Shown: positions 12,331 through 27,501, counted from the first letter of the stretch. The stretch is 64,000 nucleotides of DNA from Clarkia xantiana subsp. parviflora (GCA_036873135.1 JAPTYO010000059.1:12579066-12643065); one strand, 5' to 3'. The notes: a model not told the origin generated them from the sequence alone. Translations and numbers: made by a program.

Positions 12331-12684
12331 ACCATAATCAAGCCCTCCTCAGAGTATATAACTCGCAGTAGAGGTAACAGAACTACTAATAGCTATTCTT
12401 GCTTCTGGTTTCGTTGTTTAGATTGGGTTCGGATCTTTTTTTGTAAATGTCAAAACTGCTGCATTATATGTTCATTCAAACTTGTGTTATGTTCAATCTT
12501 CACAAGTTATCTACCTTACCAACACAGATATGCCAATATACACACAGAGACATATAAATATGCATAAGAAGTTCTTTTTGTACTCTTTTCACAAAATGGG
12601 TATATGCCACATAGATATAGAATAAGAGATGCATTTACAAAATACATCCGATACACCTTTTGTGATGCTGGCTTTACAAAATAT

Positions 12685-13838
12685 TTAATTTTGTTGTTGT
12701 ACCCACTGGCTGATCTCAAAAGCAGCTTGCCTGTATCTATCTTCCACTTTGAGCATCGGCATCAAGGTATGCGCATGTACTTCACTTGCCTACATATATA
12801 TACATAGATAGAAATCATAGAATCCATATTAACATCATGTGTTGTATCATAAAATCATGCTGGTTTGATGATAACTTGTTTAACAAGGTAGCTAGCTTGT
12901 GAAACATATATGGTGGGGATTCTTGACAATAACACATCTATCTATGATTCTATATCCTTTATGAAGCTGAAATAAAACTAGATGATTAATTAAGGGACTT
13001 ACAAGAGATCGAATGTAGTAGTAAGTTGTCCCACAATTTGTCGAAACACTCACATATAAAACTCGTATAAAGTACTTGTCGAGCACAGACAGTATCGTCG
13101 ATAGTGTTCCAAGCTTCTTGGGCGACTGTACGCTGTATTGAGCCTCACCTTCACACACATTCAAGAACACCTTGGAGGAAACTAGTGCCTGGAAAGACAA
13201 AGAGTTGAAGCTGCTCCGGCTTACATTAGACGGTCCTTGATCATATGGAATGAACTGCTCCATGGTGTCGCGAGATGACGAAGAAGACGGGTTCATGGTT
13301 GTGAGACAGGTCAGTCTCTCTTTCTCTTGCTTTCTCTGCTGGAGGTGTTGGAGAGTGTCTTTTAGGGTTTTGATGTAATTTGCAGCTGCTTCTATAACGT
13401 CCCCCTTGAAAAGCTATATCAAATTCGAAAGTAGTTTAAGGACCAAATTATAAAAGTTATAAAGTTGGAAGGCTCTATGGATGACTATTTTAACAACTGA
13501 ACCTAAAGATTACCAACCATATATGCATTAGTACTTGCCTTTTTATGAGATTGAGGAAGTAGAGCACGAAGACGAGTAAATGCTTCGTTCATCCTCTTCC
13601 TTCTCTCCCTCTCATTCAATACATGAAGTGGCACTTCATTGTTTAAATCTATCTCAAAATCATTGCGGTCGCATTTCTCGATCAAGGTTCTTGAAGATTG
13701 AGGTGTTAAATCCGCAGATTGTGTTTCTGTCGGTTTATTGGCAGTTCGGTTCCCGTCATTGTCATTATCGAATATCGATAAGTCGAGACATGGTAAGTTT
13801 TCGAACCATATATCATCGTATCCTCCTTCTTCGGCCAT
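12685..13838 (-). CDS. bHLH transcription factor, bHLH95/ZHOUPI-like
   Basis: Three exons on the minus strand (13838-13518, 13404-13003, 12789-12685) encode about 275 residues. The basic region HVLNERERRKRMNEAF, with the His, Glu and Arg of E-box binders, is followed by helix 1 RLRALLPQS, a short loop and helix 2 DVIEAAANYIKTLKDTL. A Gln/Lys-rich extension, a Ser-rich linker and a C-terminal ACT-like segment (KVFLNVCEGEAQYSV) come next. This layout resembles bHLH95 (ZHOUPI/RGE1), which controls endosperm breakdown and embryo cuticle formation, but the match is from memory. The first intron needs the weak donor GTTGGT. The stronger GTAATC four bases on would break the frame into helix 2. MAEEGG was taken as the start; an in-frame ATG lies 18 bases upstream. 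The gene converges on the thioredoxin gene. Confidence 0.78.
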
Positions 13839-15530
13839 CAGAATTAATGAGAGCAAATGAAATGACCATTAACCCTATATAAAATGAAATGAGAGAAATT
13901 TAAAACACATTTAATAATTATATATAAAACTTTCCGAAATTTGTATAAAAAGTTGATTTATTTAGATTGTACAAATATATTTCTTTAACCTGTAAAAAAA
14001 ACATGGCTTTCTGTTTGACTACTCTTCATGCATGGTATTATTTACAGCAGCTTCGTCCACCTGTAGATGTAATCCACAAGCTTTCTCAACATTCACGCTC
14101 TTTTTGCCCTATATTTGCGTTTCTATTTTAAGGAGAAAAAAAGGTTTTCTATAGCTGCTTTGTAATGTTTTATTTTATATTATTTGGGGAAATTAACAAT
14201 TTCCTCCTCTACACATGTCACAATCAACCGACTCAAGTAAGAGTTTGTTTTTTAAGTAAGTTTTGTGTATATAATTTGGGCTAGCTCAGGTCCAATCTCG
14301 TCACGAATTATACAAGCCTGCCTCATGCTGGCTTTTTCCTTTAGATTTGAAAGAGTTTACAATAGACAAGCCGACAATAAATTCCGAGTTGTTCCGACCC
14401 TAACATAATGACGGACGGTGCTTGTAAATGATGTCAATTTTTTAGGCATTTTGTTATCCCTCTGAGACGCAACAACTCGTCGCGTGGGTATCAGAATTGG
14501 GTAATTCCTAACATTTCTCGGATTTAAATTGGTTCGGATTCGGACTATAAAATGATAAACTTTAAATTTCAAACTTTTAGCTTAAAAAAATCCCACCCAT
14601 TCAATTCCGAGGTGACCCATATTTATTAGTATGATCCAACATTCTAGAAGTAATATGAAGTGTTACATAAAATGTAGTTACCTCCCAAATTGAAGCAATG
14701 CCTTTCTTCAAGTTACTTATCTATTTTTATGGTTAATATTGACCCTACATAAACACATGTCTAGATTATTACTCTCTTCTAGCGTAGGCCGATGTGAAAT
14801 TAATTAAAGATAAAATACTAGTCAAGTTTTGCCGTAATTCCTCTTGTTTATGGGATGATGATGAGATTAAGTGAAGACCATCTGTTCAAATTTTCCTAAG
14901 GCAGAGACTAGATATAAATACGTGGGTGTCATAATATGATCAAACGGTATAATTAATTATTGGGGGGGTTCTAAGAGGATCAGAACCCTAATGAGAATAT
15001 TACATTACTTAATTAAATAGCCTTCGAGAAAATACGGCCAAATAATTATAATTAAATTATTTATAACTTATATTTATTACTTAAAAAAGAAAACAAATTA
15101 TATTGACTTAATAACTCCTAACAAACGAATCCGATATTACCAAAAAATTATCATGTTGCCTAGCTAGTAACTGACATTGTTAAATTCTGGGACCTAGAAT
15201 TTATGTATTTGAAGAGCTTAGGCATATATTATATATATATGGTTAATTAGAACGTGAAGTTTCGAATCAAAACATATCATTCTCATATTAACATCAAATC
15301 CCATATAATAATATACACGGTTTTCTTTTCCTATTTTATATGAGTGTCTTAAGTATTAATTTTTATTATATCGATCGACAGTTTATAAAGAGTAAAATAA
15401 TATAGTTATTATATAAGAAACTCTAGTTAATATATAATATATATACACGACTTTAATATGATAATAAACAACCCACATCAACACATTAATGGAGTGCACG
15501 AGCAATTTCCCTCCACACCGACTTCTCAAT

Positions 15531-15775
15531 CGGACATTTCTACAATGCTCTTGGAGCACCATGCTTTTGCCACTAATTTTTTTATTTTTCTATTGCCTTA
15601 AAGGTGAACCCCATAGGGAAATTGATATTATTAATAGTATGATACACATCTTAGGTGTAGTTAAAAAAATTCATATTTTTTCATACTTTTAAAGTTTTAC
15701 TTATGTTACAATTAACTCCACCATAGAATTAAAAAAACCAAAAACATGGTGCTCCCAAAGCATGGTAGAAAAATC
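15531..15775. mobile_element. Short Mutator-type MITE
   Basis: A 245-bp element with imperfect inverted ends of roughly 40 bp. Both ends carry the blocks TTTCTAC, ATGCT and GGAGCACCATG in mirrored order. It is flanked by a 9-bp direct repeat CTTCTCAAT at 15522-15530 and 15776-15784. A 9-bp duplication points to the Mutator superfamily. No coding capacity. The exact termini could shift by one base because the two ends differ there. Confidence 0.78.
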
Positions 15776-16168
15776 CTTCTCAATTCCACTCTACATCTCG
15801 GCTCAGCTCAATCTTGCCTCAATAATTAGTAGCTTTCCCAAAAATAAATACATTTTCACCCTTATGTTTAAGCGATTGTAAGTATTCCCCTGAATAATAG
15901 TATCCTCGGTCCTCCATCAGGTAACTTAAATTATTTTGCCCCCATCATCTAATTTTCAATCCAACTTTACCCGGAAAATTACCTCATGTGTGTGACTATT
16001 ATGCAACCACCACTGATTGTACATACATCTCATTTTTACTATATAAATGAGAATTTTGAACCATTCTAAAATGTAGCTTCTAGTGTTTGATTATGCTTTA
16101 ATACCGATTAATACATATATAATGCAAATCTTTTTAGTGTAATTTAAGGTCGGGCTGATTCGTAGGAA

Positions 16169-16836
16169 CAGGGCCGGCCCAAGGGTAAGGCAACTAAAGT
16201 TAGGGCTTTAGGCCTCCACTCGTTGTAGGCCTTATATTCATAAGTATTTCAATAGTGGGCCAGTGATGACAAAAAAAAAATAATAATAAAATAGCACTTA
16301 AGGTTGTAATGAATAATAATAAAATGAAGATTGCCCAATAAATTAATGATCATTAATGTTGGGATGGCAATATGTGCAATTTTCAAATTCTAAATTGAGA
16401 TTGCAAAAAAAATAATTTCTAAGTTAGTTTACTAAATTCTTGGAACTCTTTTTAATAGACCATCTAGTTAATTAGGAATAGTATTCAAAATAGCGTAAAA
16501 TCTTGCAACTAGATAGTATTATACATTTTAATTTCTTATTCTATTCTAAATATTATTCTTATAAATTGACTCACTCCATTGTTAATATTATATGATATTT
16601 AAACTTATGATTCTTTCTGGTTTGCAAATGAATTATTTATACTATCAACCTAAAATGTAATCTTACAAAATTGAGTATAAAAATTTAATTAGGGATTTGT
16701 TTCTATAAAAGTTCGAAGAATATACTTTAAATGAAAATTTACTATGAGTAATCCATTTTTTTCATGCTTGGAAAAAAAAGTTAGGCCCCAAATTGAAATC
16801 TGGCTTTAGGCCTCGATTGCCCTAGGGCCGACCCTG
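16169..16836. mobile_element. hAT-type non-autonomous element
   Basis: A 668-bp element with ends CAGGGCCGGCCC and GGGCCGACCCTG (11 of 12 bases inverted). The exact 8-bp target-site duplication CGTAGGAA lies at 16161-16168 and 16837-16844. Subterminal TTTAGGCCT motifs occur in both arms. The interior is AT-rich with no transposase frame. Confidence 0.88.
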
Positions 16837-17548
16837 CGTAGGAATGTCATGTCGAGAAATTATTAGTTAGACCGAGTCTCTTACATAGGATATAGAATCA
16901 GTTAATAAATAAAAAGTGCAACTCATTAATTAATAGTATGTTAAAAGTAAAAATCATAATGTAGAGAATACAAATTGGTCTATTAATTTTTCTTTCTCTA
17001 ATCATTAATTATCAAAAGATCTATTATATCGGGTCAATATTCATTTCCGGAGATAAATACCATATATAAAACTCGTTATGCTCTTCTTATTAGAGTCCTA
17101 TAATAAATTTCACCGCAATATAATTTTTGTATATTGATACTTATTATTTTCATTAAAATAAGATGACCCTTATTATAAAAAATAAAAATAAAAAATACTA
17201 CGTACAAACTTTTAATAATTCAGTAAGTGGTAAAATGTCATTGCCGGATAGATTTTTTTTTTTTTTTTTTCTTTCCATTCACGCGAGATTCCAACCCTGT
17301 TAGCAAATCTTATGGATTAAAATGGACCCATGTAGAGTTAATTATTAGCCAAAAATCTTTCATTACAATATTTACATGCATATATAGTCAAATATGAGAA
17401 TATATATATACAGAATCTTTTGCACTCCACCATTCTCAGGGAAAGAGACTTTTTTTATATTTTAGACAGAGAAACTCTTTCTCTCTCTTCTGCAACAACA
17501 ACAACTGGAGGGAGAATTAAGAAGTACGTAGAATTGAAGAAGATAACA

Positions 17549-19293
17549 ATGAAGACAAGCAGCAACACGAAGCTCATCGTGTTCCACCCTTCAATCCACA
17601 AGCAAGCACCTCCTTCTTCCTCAAACCGCCTGCGCATCCTCTTCTTCATCACCTTCTTCACCATGGCCTTCACCCTAACCCTAATCAACACCACCGCCAT
17701 CAGATCCTCCTACGCCGGCGCCGCCGCCACCTCCATGCCAATGCCCGTCCAGGACGCCCTCCTCCACTACGCGGGCTCGACCACCGCCGGGGACCACATG
17801 TCGCCGGAGGAGCTAACCTCCATCGCCGCCGCGCTCGGCCGTTCGGGGTGCAACTTCCTGGTGTTCGGGCTGAGCCACGAGACGCTGCTGTACCGGGCGT
17901 TGAACTCCGGCGGGAGAACGGTGTTCTTGGATGAGAGCGAGTACTTGATATCGAAGATGGAGCAGCAGCACGCCGGCTTGGAGGCGTACGACGTTCAGTA
18001 CACCACCAAAGTCAGCGACACGTCGGAGCTCATCAGGTTGGCCAACGGAGATTCCCGAGGCGATTGCAGGCCTGTTCAGAATCTCCTCTTCTCTGATTGC
18101 AAATTAGGTAACATTCTTTAGATAGATATACATTCTCAATAATTTTCTTTCGTTGGGCAATTTATTTATTTATTTTTTTTTAATTTTTACCGTTATTAAG
18201 GTCAAAATTATCTCCCATGCAATATTAACGTTACATCTTTAACAAATCTCGAAATTGAGCTTTAAAAATTAAAAATCATTATGACTAGCACGTTAGGACT
18301 CCATATGGGTTGACTTTGATTGAGCTTAGGAATTAAATTAATTATTTAATGACACAGTTAAAATGAACTCGATTGTAACTCAAAGTCGATTTTTCAATCA
18401 TTAAATTATAAAAATGTATCAAATTTAATGATAGAAAAAAAAATATATACAAATCTGAATGGATTTAACATATCGACTGATTAATCAACTTAAATTATAG
18501 TTTGCTTTATTTTAATTAAGCCTATTATTTAAATTCAACAAATGTTAGAATCCAATGATTCGACTAGTTGGTATCAAGTATCAACAGTACTGGTGGTTCG
18601 GAAGTGTCTGTCAAGGGACACATTAAATGTCTTGTCGGAAAAAGTCCGAGTTTTGCTACTAAATTATAAATAATGACCTTATTTTTTCTATAATTCTTCG
18701 GTGGATCGGAGCTAACAGCTGGTTCCGATCTATTACCCATCCAATGATATATTGACACGTGGTTTGGTATTTTAGAAAAATTTGTCACTTGTCCCATTTT
18801 TATTAAGTGAAGGGTCACCAGCACCGAGCCACATGTTGGCCCGATGCTTGAGAAGAATTTCTCAAATTTAAATTACATTTTCAAACAATCTCACTTATTT
18901 TACCTTACAAATTATTACGCATCAGGATTAAACGGCTTGCCGAACCACATATACGAGATCAGTTGGGACGTGATCTTGATCGACGGCCCGAGAGGTAACC
19001 TTCCGACAGCACCAGGTCGGATATCGCCGATCTTCACTTCGGCCGTGCTTGCATTGAGCAAGAAACGTGGTAAATTAAAAACGCACGTGTTTGTGCACGA
19101 CTTTGACCGGGAAGTCGAGAAAGTGTGCAGCGACGAGTTTTTGTGCGAATACAACTTGGTGGAGGTGGTAGGTAAAAAAATGGGCCATTTTGTGTTGGAG
19201 AGTAGGGTAATGCAATTGCAGAGAAATGGTGGTGCTAGTTTTTCGGGGTTCTGTAAGAATAACACTAACCCCTTAATATTACCGTCTTTGTAA
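17549..19293 (+). CDS. IRX15-L: DUF579 protein of xylan biosynthesis, IRX15/IRX15-L-like
   Basis: Two exons, 17549-18107 and 18926-19293, encode 308 residues. The N-terminus is a short cytoplasmic tail and one hydrophobic segment (about residues 28-48, [14 protein letters not shown]), as in Golgi type II proteins. The DUF579 domain follows, with [54 protein letters not shown] and [16 protein letters not shown]15 and IRX15-L are needed for normal secondary-wall xylan. Related DUF579 members are glucuronoxylan 4-O-methyltransferases, but the [15 protein letters not shown] block favours the IRX15 branch. The exon 1 frame extends 43 codons upstream to an ATG at 17420. The ATG at 17549 was preferred because it places the membrane segment where the family has it. 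Exon 1 has a much higher GC content than its surroundings. Confidence 0.88.
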
Positions 19294-19563
19294 TTAAGAT
19301 GATTAATTTTATGTGTTGATAGGTTTTAATTTCTGTCTATATTTGAGCACGTGATAATTATACTACAACATAAAAATCATTTTTGGGTCGACCATTTTGG
19401 TGTATTTTCAAGTCTAGAATGACAAAATTTATACGTTGTTGCACACATATCAAACATAGTATAATTATATTTAATGGAGGTAAAAATAATTAGAGTACAC
19501 CAAATAACTAAAGTAAAAAACTTACAAAAGGGTAACTATAGGATTTTAAATAGCTAAAAATAG

Positions 19564-20502
19564 GAGTGAATTCCCATAGTAGGTTCGTTTGCCAAACTTA
19601 TTCCCCAACTAGGCTTCTTTCGAAACTAATTCCAAAAATAAGTTTTTTTTTTTTTTAATTAGATATATTTTTTACTTTACATCCCAAAGTTTATACTTTG
19701 TTACAATTGACCCCTAAACCGAAATAATACAAGAAATATGTTAGAAAAATTGAAAAAAATAAAGTAATTATATGTAAAAGTTAAAAACTAAAAAATAATA
19801 AATTATTAATTGTGGAAAATTTGTGAAAATAAATTATGCTAAAGGATATAAATTATAAAAAAAAAAATTGTGATATAAAATGTAAAGAAACTAAATACTC
19901 GTGATTTTGTAAGTATGAAAATATAAAAATGAAAGCGTACATAAACCCTAAGTAAAACATGTTAAATTTATAAAATTAGTGACTGAAAAAAAATAGAAAA
20001 TCTAATTTAAATTTGAAAAATTAATAGAATAAATTTAAGAATGGATTCAGTTTGTATATTTTTTTTTCATACTCTTGATGAATAGTTTTTATATCATTAT
20101 ATGTTGTTTTTCTTGCCAATATAAAGTTGTTTAAAAACTTATTTATTTTTATATGTAAATTGTATCCTTTAATTTCATATATTTTTTAAAAATTGAAAGT
20201 TACAAAAAATGTTTGTTTGATTATTTTTTAATGTGTATTTTTTATCATTATATTAATTAATTTTTTTTATTTCCATTTTTACTTTTATATTTTTCATATA
20301 TTTAATTTTCTTAATTTTTCAATTTTTTTCTTGTATTATATTACGATTAAGGGTTCGTTTGTAACAAAATGTAAACTTTAGGATGCAAAATAAATAATAG
20401 ATATTATTAAAAATACGAAGAGACCTATTTTGAGAATTAGTTTCTGAACAAGCCTAGTTTGGGAATTAATTTCGAGAAGTGACCTAGTTTGGTCATTCAC
20501 TC
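19564..20502. mobile_element. Mutator-type MITE with long inverted ends (copy 1)
   Basis: A 939-bp element starting GAGTGAATTCCCATAGTAGG and ending in the inverted counterpart GGTCATTCACTC. The inverted ends reach about 80-100 bp, with repeated motifs TTATTCCCCAACTAGG and ACTAATTCCAAAAATA mirrored in the right arm. The flanking 9-bp direct repeat TAAAAATAG is exact (19555-19563 and 20503-20511). The centre is AT-rich and non-coding. A second copy is at 33969-34878. Confidence 0.9.
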
Positions 20503-20863
20503 TAAAAATAGTCATATATTTTATCTCTAAAATTGATTTACGCCGAAAGTTGAGGGGAGTGCGATGCGACCCCTCCTCGTTCTCCATTAACTTTGTCATT
20601 CACTGTAAATCTGTAATGTGTAATATTTCATTTCATATAATTAAATACGTTTATTGCAATTTTATGATTTGTAACTAAAAAGCAAACTTAATTTTGAGTA
20701 TTTTGTAAAAAAATAATCCAACTTTTTTTATTTGGAAAAAATAAATTCGACTTTATAAAACATAGCAAAGTACAAATTATATTTAATTTTCCAATAAAAG
20801 TTATGACAATTGAACACGTAACATTCACCTAATGTATTTTCACGGCATCTATTTTTATTTATA

Positions 20864-21115
20864 GATCGTGCGTCTTGTGATCAAGTATGATCAAATTTCT
20901 ATTTGTGAGGTTTCTGTAACATTTTAATATAAAATCAACGTATTTATGTATTTTAACAGAAACTAAGTTGGTTTGTCGATCATTCGTCATGCGATCAAGT
21001 ATGATCAAATTTCTATTTGTGAGGTTTCCGTAACATTTTAATATAAAATCAACGTATTTATGTATTTTAACAGAAACTAAGTTGGTTTGTCGATCATTCG
21101 TCATGCGAGTAAGCT
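20864..21115. repeat. 114-bp tandem repeat, about 2.2 copies
   Basis: Units beginning GATCGTGCGTCTTG (about 20864) and GATCATTCGTCATG (about 20978) have a 114-bp spacing. A third partial unit starts near 21092. The first two are nearly identical, including CAAATTTCTATTTGTGAGG and AACGTATTTATG. The array sits about 370 bp upstream of the protease start codon. Confidence 0.9.
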
Positions 21116-21414
21116 TGATTTAATTTTTATGTGTGCGTTTTCTGTATATGTTTAATAAAAAAATGAACATAATTTGCACTTTGTCATATTTTATAAAGTT
21201 AAGTTTCTTTTATACAAAGAACAAAAAATCGGTCTATTTTTTTTGCAAAACACCCATAAATAAAACAACATAATTAGACGGATTAACCAAAATAGAAAAT
21301 TACAAACTTAACCACCTACCATCAAATTTCAATTTTCTACGATAGATATAAACCATCATCCCATTTCGTCGCCTTGTTCATCTCCGCGCCAATAACTATC
21401 CAAACAATCTCACA

Positions 21415-21420
21415 TATAAA
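21415..21420 (+). promoter_or_regulatory. Candidate TATA box of the RD21-like protease gene
   Basis: TATAAA within CACATATAAATTC, about 65 bp upstream of the start codon, at the normal spacing for a plant core promoter. This is inferred from position and motif only. Confidence 0.45.
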
Positions 21421-21485
21421 TTCACAAATCAATCATTCTATCATACTTCAATTCAATATTTAAAATAAAAAAAAAATCACCTTTC

Positions 21486-24184
<2,699 letters not shown>

Positions 24185-25238
24185 CTCGAATGAGATGAGA
24201 AGGGACAGTTATTTAAGGTGCAAGGTACTTCTTATTGTGATGAAATGGACACAAGACAATGTATGTTGTTAGATGCTTGTTGTTACGGAAACAGAAAATG
24301 TCTTGATGGTGGAAGTTGAATGTATATATTGTTTTTTCAACACATTTTTTTTTCTATGTTGCTCCTTTTTTTTGGGCTGAAACTAAAGCAATTGCGAAAG
24401 AACATCTGCCAAACGGACCCTAGACACACATTATTCATTTTTGAATATGTATGATTGATGATTTCCGTGACTTGCTAACATGACTAAGGATGATTTATGT
24501 ACATTGTTAGATTAATCTATTCTGAACATGCATTTTAATTGTTTCGTTGATGGATGATCTGTGTGACATGTTTTACAGCAGTAATAATTAATCTAACAAT
24601 ATACTGATATAATGAAATACAGTTTTATTCAAACGATTGATATAAAAATTAAAACGGTGGAATTTTAGTAATTTCATCAAAGGTTTGTCACGTTTTTAAA
24701 CATCTTATGAGCACGTGTACATTTTCGTAAAAGATTACAGAAAATATAACCTATATGAACATTGTCTGATCGACAAACCTTAAGTTAGCAATTTGTTCGA
24801 TTAATAAAACTGAAATTGTCTAAAGAAAAACTTGAGCTAGAAAATTTTCCGTCCATTAAAATTTGAGATAGCAAACTGAAAAAATAAAAATGAATTAGCA
24901 AATTGTTCGACAGGTGGTGAAACATGGGAAGTAAGTTAGTAATTAACCCAATATTGTAATTTCATTTTTTTAAAGATACGGATCAAAATAATGGCCCATT
25001 TTAACATCCATGACTAAAATGGGCTTTTATTATGGATCGTCTTTTGCGGGCCGGGTATTTACCAAAATTATATGGGTGTTCCGACCCGTTCTAGGACTAG
25101 AGTCACTACTAGACTTGGTCTCGTCTCCTTCCTTTAGCTTAGTTGCTCTCACTCTCCGAGCAACTGCAATCCCTAATCGCCGCACCAGACATCGATCGCC
25201 GGAGTAGGAGATACCAGGAAAGCAAGCGTTGTTAAAAA
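24185..25238. other. Spacer between RD21-like gene and NRPB3
   Basis: About 1.05 kb, covering the protease 3' UTR, AT-rich spacer and the NRPB3 promoter and 5' UTR. No further genes or clear repeats are visible. Confidence 0.6.
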
Positions 25239-27183
25239 ATGGACGGAGCTTCGTACCAGCGTTTCCCTCGGGTCAAAATCAGAGAGATGAAGGACGACTA
25301 CCTCAAGTTTGAGCTCCGCGACACCGATGCTAGCGTAGCCAATGCCCTCCGCCGCGTTATGCTCGTCGAGGTGCCTACCATCGCCATCGACCTTGTCGAG
25401 ATTGAGGTCAATTCGTCTGTCCTCGGTGACGAGTTCATCGCCCACCGACTTGGTCTTATCCCTCTCACCAGTGAACGGGCCATGGGGATGCGCTTCTCTC
25501 GCGACTGTGACGCTTGTGATGGTGATGGACAGTGCGAGTTCTGCTCTGTGGAGTTTCACCTTCGAGCCAAATGCATGACTGACCAAACTCTGGATGTTAC
25601 CAGCAAGGACTTGATTAGCTCAGATCACACGGTCGTGCCGGTGGATTTCTCTGATAATGCTAGCTATGATTCATCTGAGCAGAAGTATGCTCCCTCTAAC
25701 TCATTCTCTGGTTTCTTTTAGGGTTGTACACTTTTTGGTCTATGCTCTCATGTCAAATGAACTTCCTTATCAAAATATCATGAAATAAGAAATTCTTCAT
25801 TAGACGTAAACTACCAAGTACCAACCAAAATGTAAATGGAAAGTAACACACCAAACTGATCTTCATTCGAAGTTCTTGTGCAATGTCCATTACAGTGTGT
25901 GGATTACACTTTAATTTGTATATTCATTCTTGGGGATTGTTCTCTTTTTCTTGTATGCTCTTATCCTTGTGAACTCTGTTGCTTAAAAGGCATGTTCTGG
26001 TGTTAGGAGTTTTGTTTACCTGTGGAGCCTTTTAGACCAGTATTTCCAGTGAATGTTCTTTCTGCTCTTGATACCGTTGTATAAGGCTGTTTATACCCTT
26101 AATAATAGTGATAGTTAATTCGTCTATGGTCTTTTGCCCGTCCTTTGAAAAAGTGTATTATCAGTATTTTAGTACTATTGGTATTCAGTAGAGAGAGGGG
26201 TTACATCGAAATGGTGTGGTATTGTTGGTTTTGGGGTCATCTTATTGAGGTCTTTGCTTTTCTCAAGTGAAGAAGATAAGTTTTCACTCACGGAAGTTCA
26301 GCTCCTTATTTTCAGAGTTTTTATACTTGAATTCATTAGCTTTGTTTGGATTTGTGATACTGTATGCCATATGTAGAATGGGCAAGTATAAACCTTGAAA
26401 TTTTTTAGAATAATGTTCATGATAGTATATACCACTTGTATATTCATTTCGTTCTTGGCTGTTTTCCTCTTCTTCCTTCTGTTCCTTCATTGATAATCAT
26501 ATATTTCATTCTACATTCAGAGGTATTACTATTGTGAAGTTGCGAAAAGGGCAGGAACTAAGGCTAAGAGCCATTGCACGCAAAGGAATTGCCAAGGATC
26601 ATGCAAAATGGTCACCTGCTGCAACAGTGACATTTATGTATGAGCCTGAGATTCACATCAATGAAGATCTGATGGAATCCTTAACCCTGGAGGAGAAAAG
26701 AAGTTGGGTGGAGAGCAGCCCGACTAAAGTGTTCGACATTGATCAGAGTACGCATCAGGTTGGTTGAAACTTGAACTATCACTTGTTGTTCAATAATGTA
26801 TATATGTGCATCAAACTCTAGTCATGCTCATTCTGAAGTTTGTTTGACCAAGTTTGATGTGCAATTAGTTAAGCATCAAAGTTATCGGCTACCTGATGAT
26901 GATGGTATATTAGGTAGTGGTAGTTGATCCCGAGTCATACACTTACGACGATGAAGTGATCAAGAAAGCAGAAGCTATGGGGAAGGCAGGTCTGGTGGAG
27001 ATATATGCAAAGGAGGACAGTTTCATATTCACAGTGGAATCAACTGGAGCAATCAAAGCCTCTCAGATGCTGCTCAATGCAATCGACATCTTGAAAACAA
27101 AACTCGATGCAGTGCGCTTATCAGAGGATACCATTGAGGCTGATGACTTGGGTGAGCTCGGGGCTCACATGCGTGGTGGCTAA
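25239..27183 (+). CDS. NRPB3: DNA-directed RNA polymerase II subunit 3
   Basis: Three exons (25239-25684, 26521-26758, 26914-27183) encode 317 residues, close to the roughly 319 of other plant Rpb3 proteins. The alpha-like fold is recognised by [21 protein letters not shown] near the N-terminus, [10 protein letters not shown], the zinc-binding cluster [13 protein letters not shown], and the block [16 protein letters not shown] in exon 2. Rpb3 pairs with Rpb11 as the alpha-like heterodimer that nucleates Pol II assembly; in plants, subunits of this family also serve Pol IV and V. The C-terminus ELGAHMRGG is the one expected for the plant protein. Junctions are GT-AG with consistent phases. Nothing abnormal was seen apart from a 92-bp duplication downstream. 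Confidence 0.96.
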
Positions 27184-27317
27184 GGGTGGTAAGGCGATGG
27201 ACCATTTGAACCGAACTACTAGCTTTCTTTTCTATATTATCGTATATATAAGTCGCTAGGTGACAGCCACTCTTTAAGATTTAGATTCTACTACTAACTT
27301 TTGTTGTCAGTTTGGTA

Positions 27318-27501
27318 GCTCTAGCTGCATTGTTCATCAAATATGCATTCTGAACTGGTATTGTTGATTTAAGTGCTGCTATATTGGTGTTTGTTTGGAA
27401 GCAATAGTGGCTCTAGCTGCATTGTTCATCAAATATGCATTATGAACTGGTATTGTTGATTTAAGTGCTGCTATATTGGTGTTTGTTTGGAAGCACTAGT
27501 G
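27318..27501. repeat. 92-bp tandem duplication downstream of NRPB3
   Basis: Two adjacent copies, 27318-27409 and 27410-27501, start with GCTCTAGCTGCATTG and differ at only a few bases (for example GCATTC versus GCATTA). They begin 135 bp after the stop codon, so they probably lie in the 3' UTR or polyadenylation region. Confidence 0.93.

Larger units (their letters stand above)
13839..17548. other. AT-rich intergenic region with two DNA transposons
   Basis: About 3.7 kb between the bHLH and IRX15-like start codons, which face away from each other. It contains a 245-bp Mutator-type MITE (15531-15775) and a 668-bp hAT-type element (16169-16836). The rest is AT-rich with no recognisable gene. 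A TATATATATA stretch near 17400-17411 is a plausible core-promoter element for the IRX15-like gene. Confidence 0.7.
19294..21485. other. Intergenic region with MULE-type MITE and tandem repeats
   Basis: About 2.2 kb between the IRX15-like and protease genes. It holds a 939-bp Mutator-type MITE (19564-20502), a 114-bp tandem repeat (about 20864-21115) and the presumptive protease promoter. A TATAAA at 21415-21420 lies about 65 bp before the protease start codon. Confidence 0.7.

Noticed and set aside
13839..13856. Earlier start (MLSLIL) for the bHLH protein
   Set aside because: It adds six hydrophobic residues not expected in a nuclear factor; MAEEGG is the more typical start. Only a cDNA end would settle it.
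17420..17548. Upstream extension of the IRX15-like protein to an ATG at 17420
   Set aside because: The 43 added residues are unlike family N-termini and would bury the membrane anchor; ATG 17549 was preferred, though the extension is not strictly excluded.
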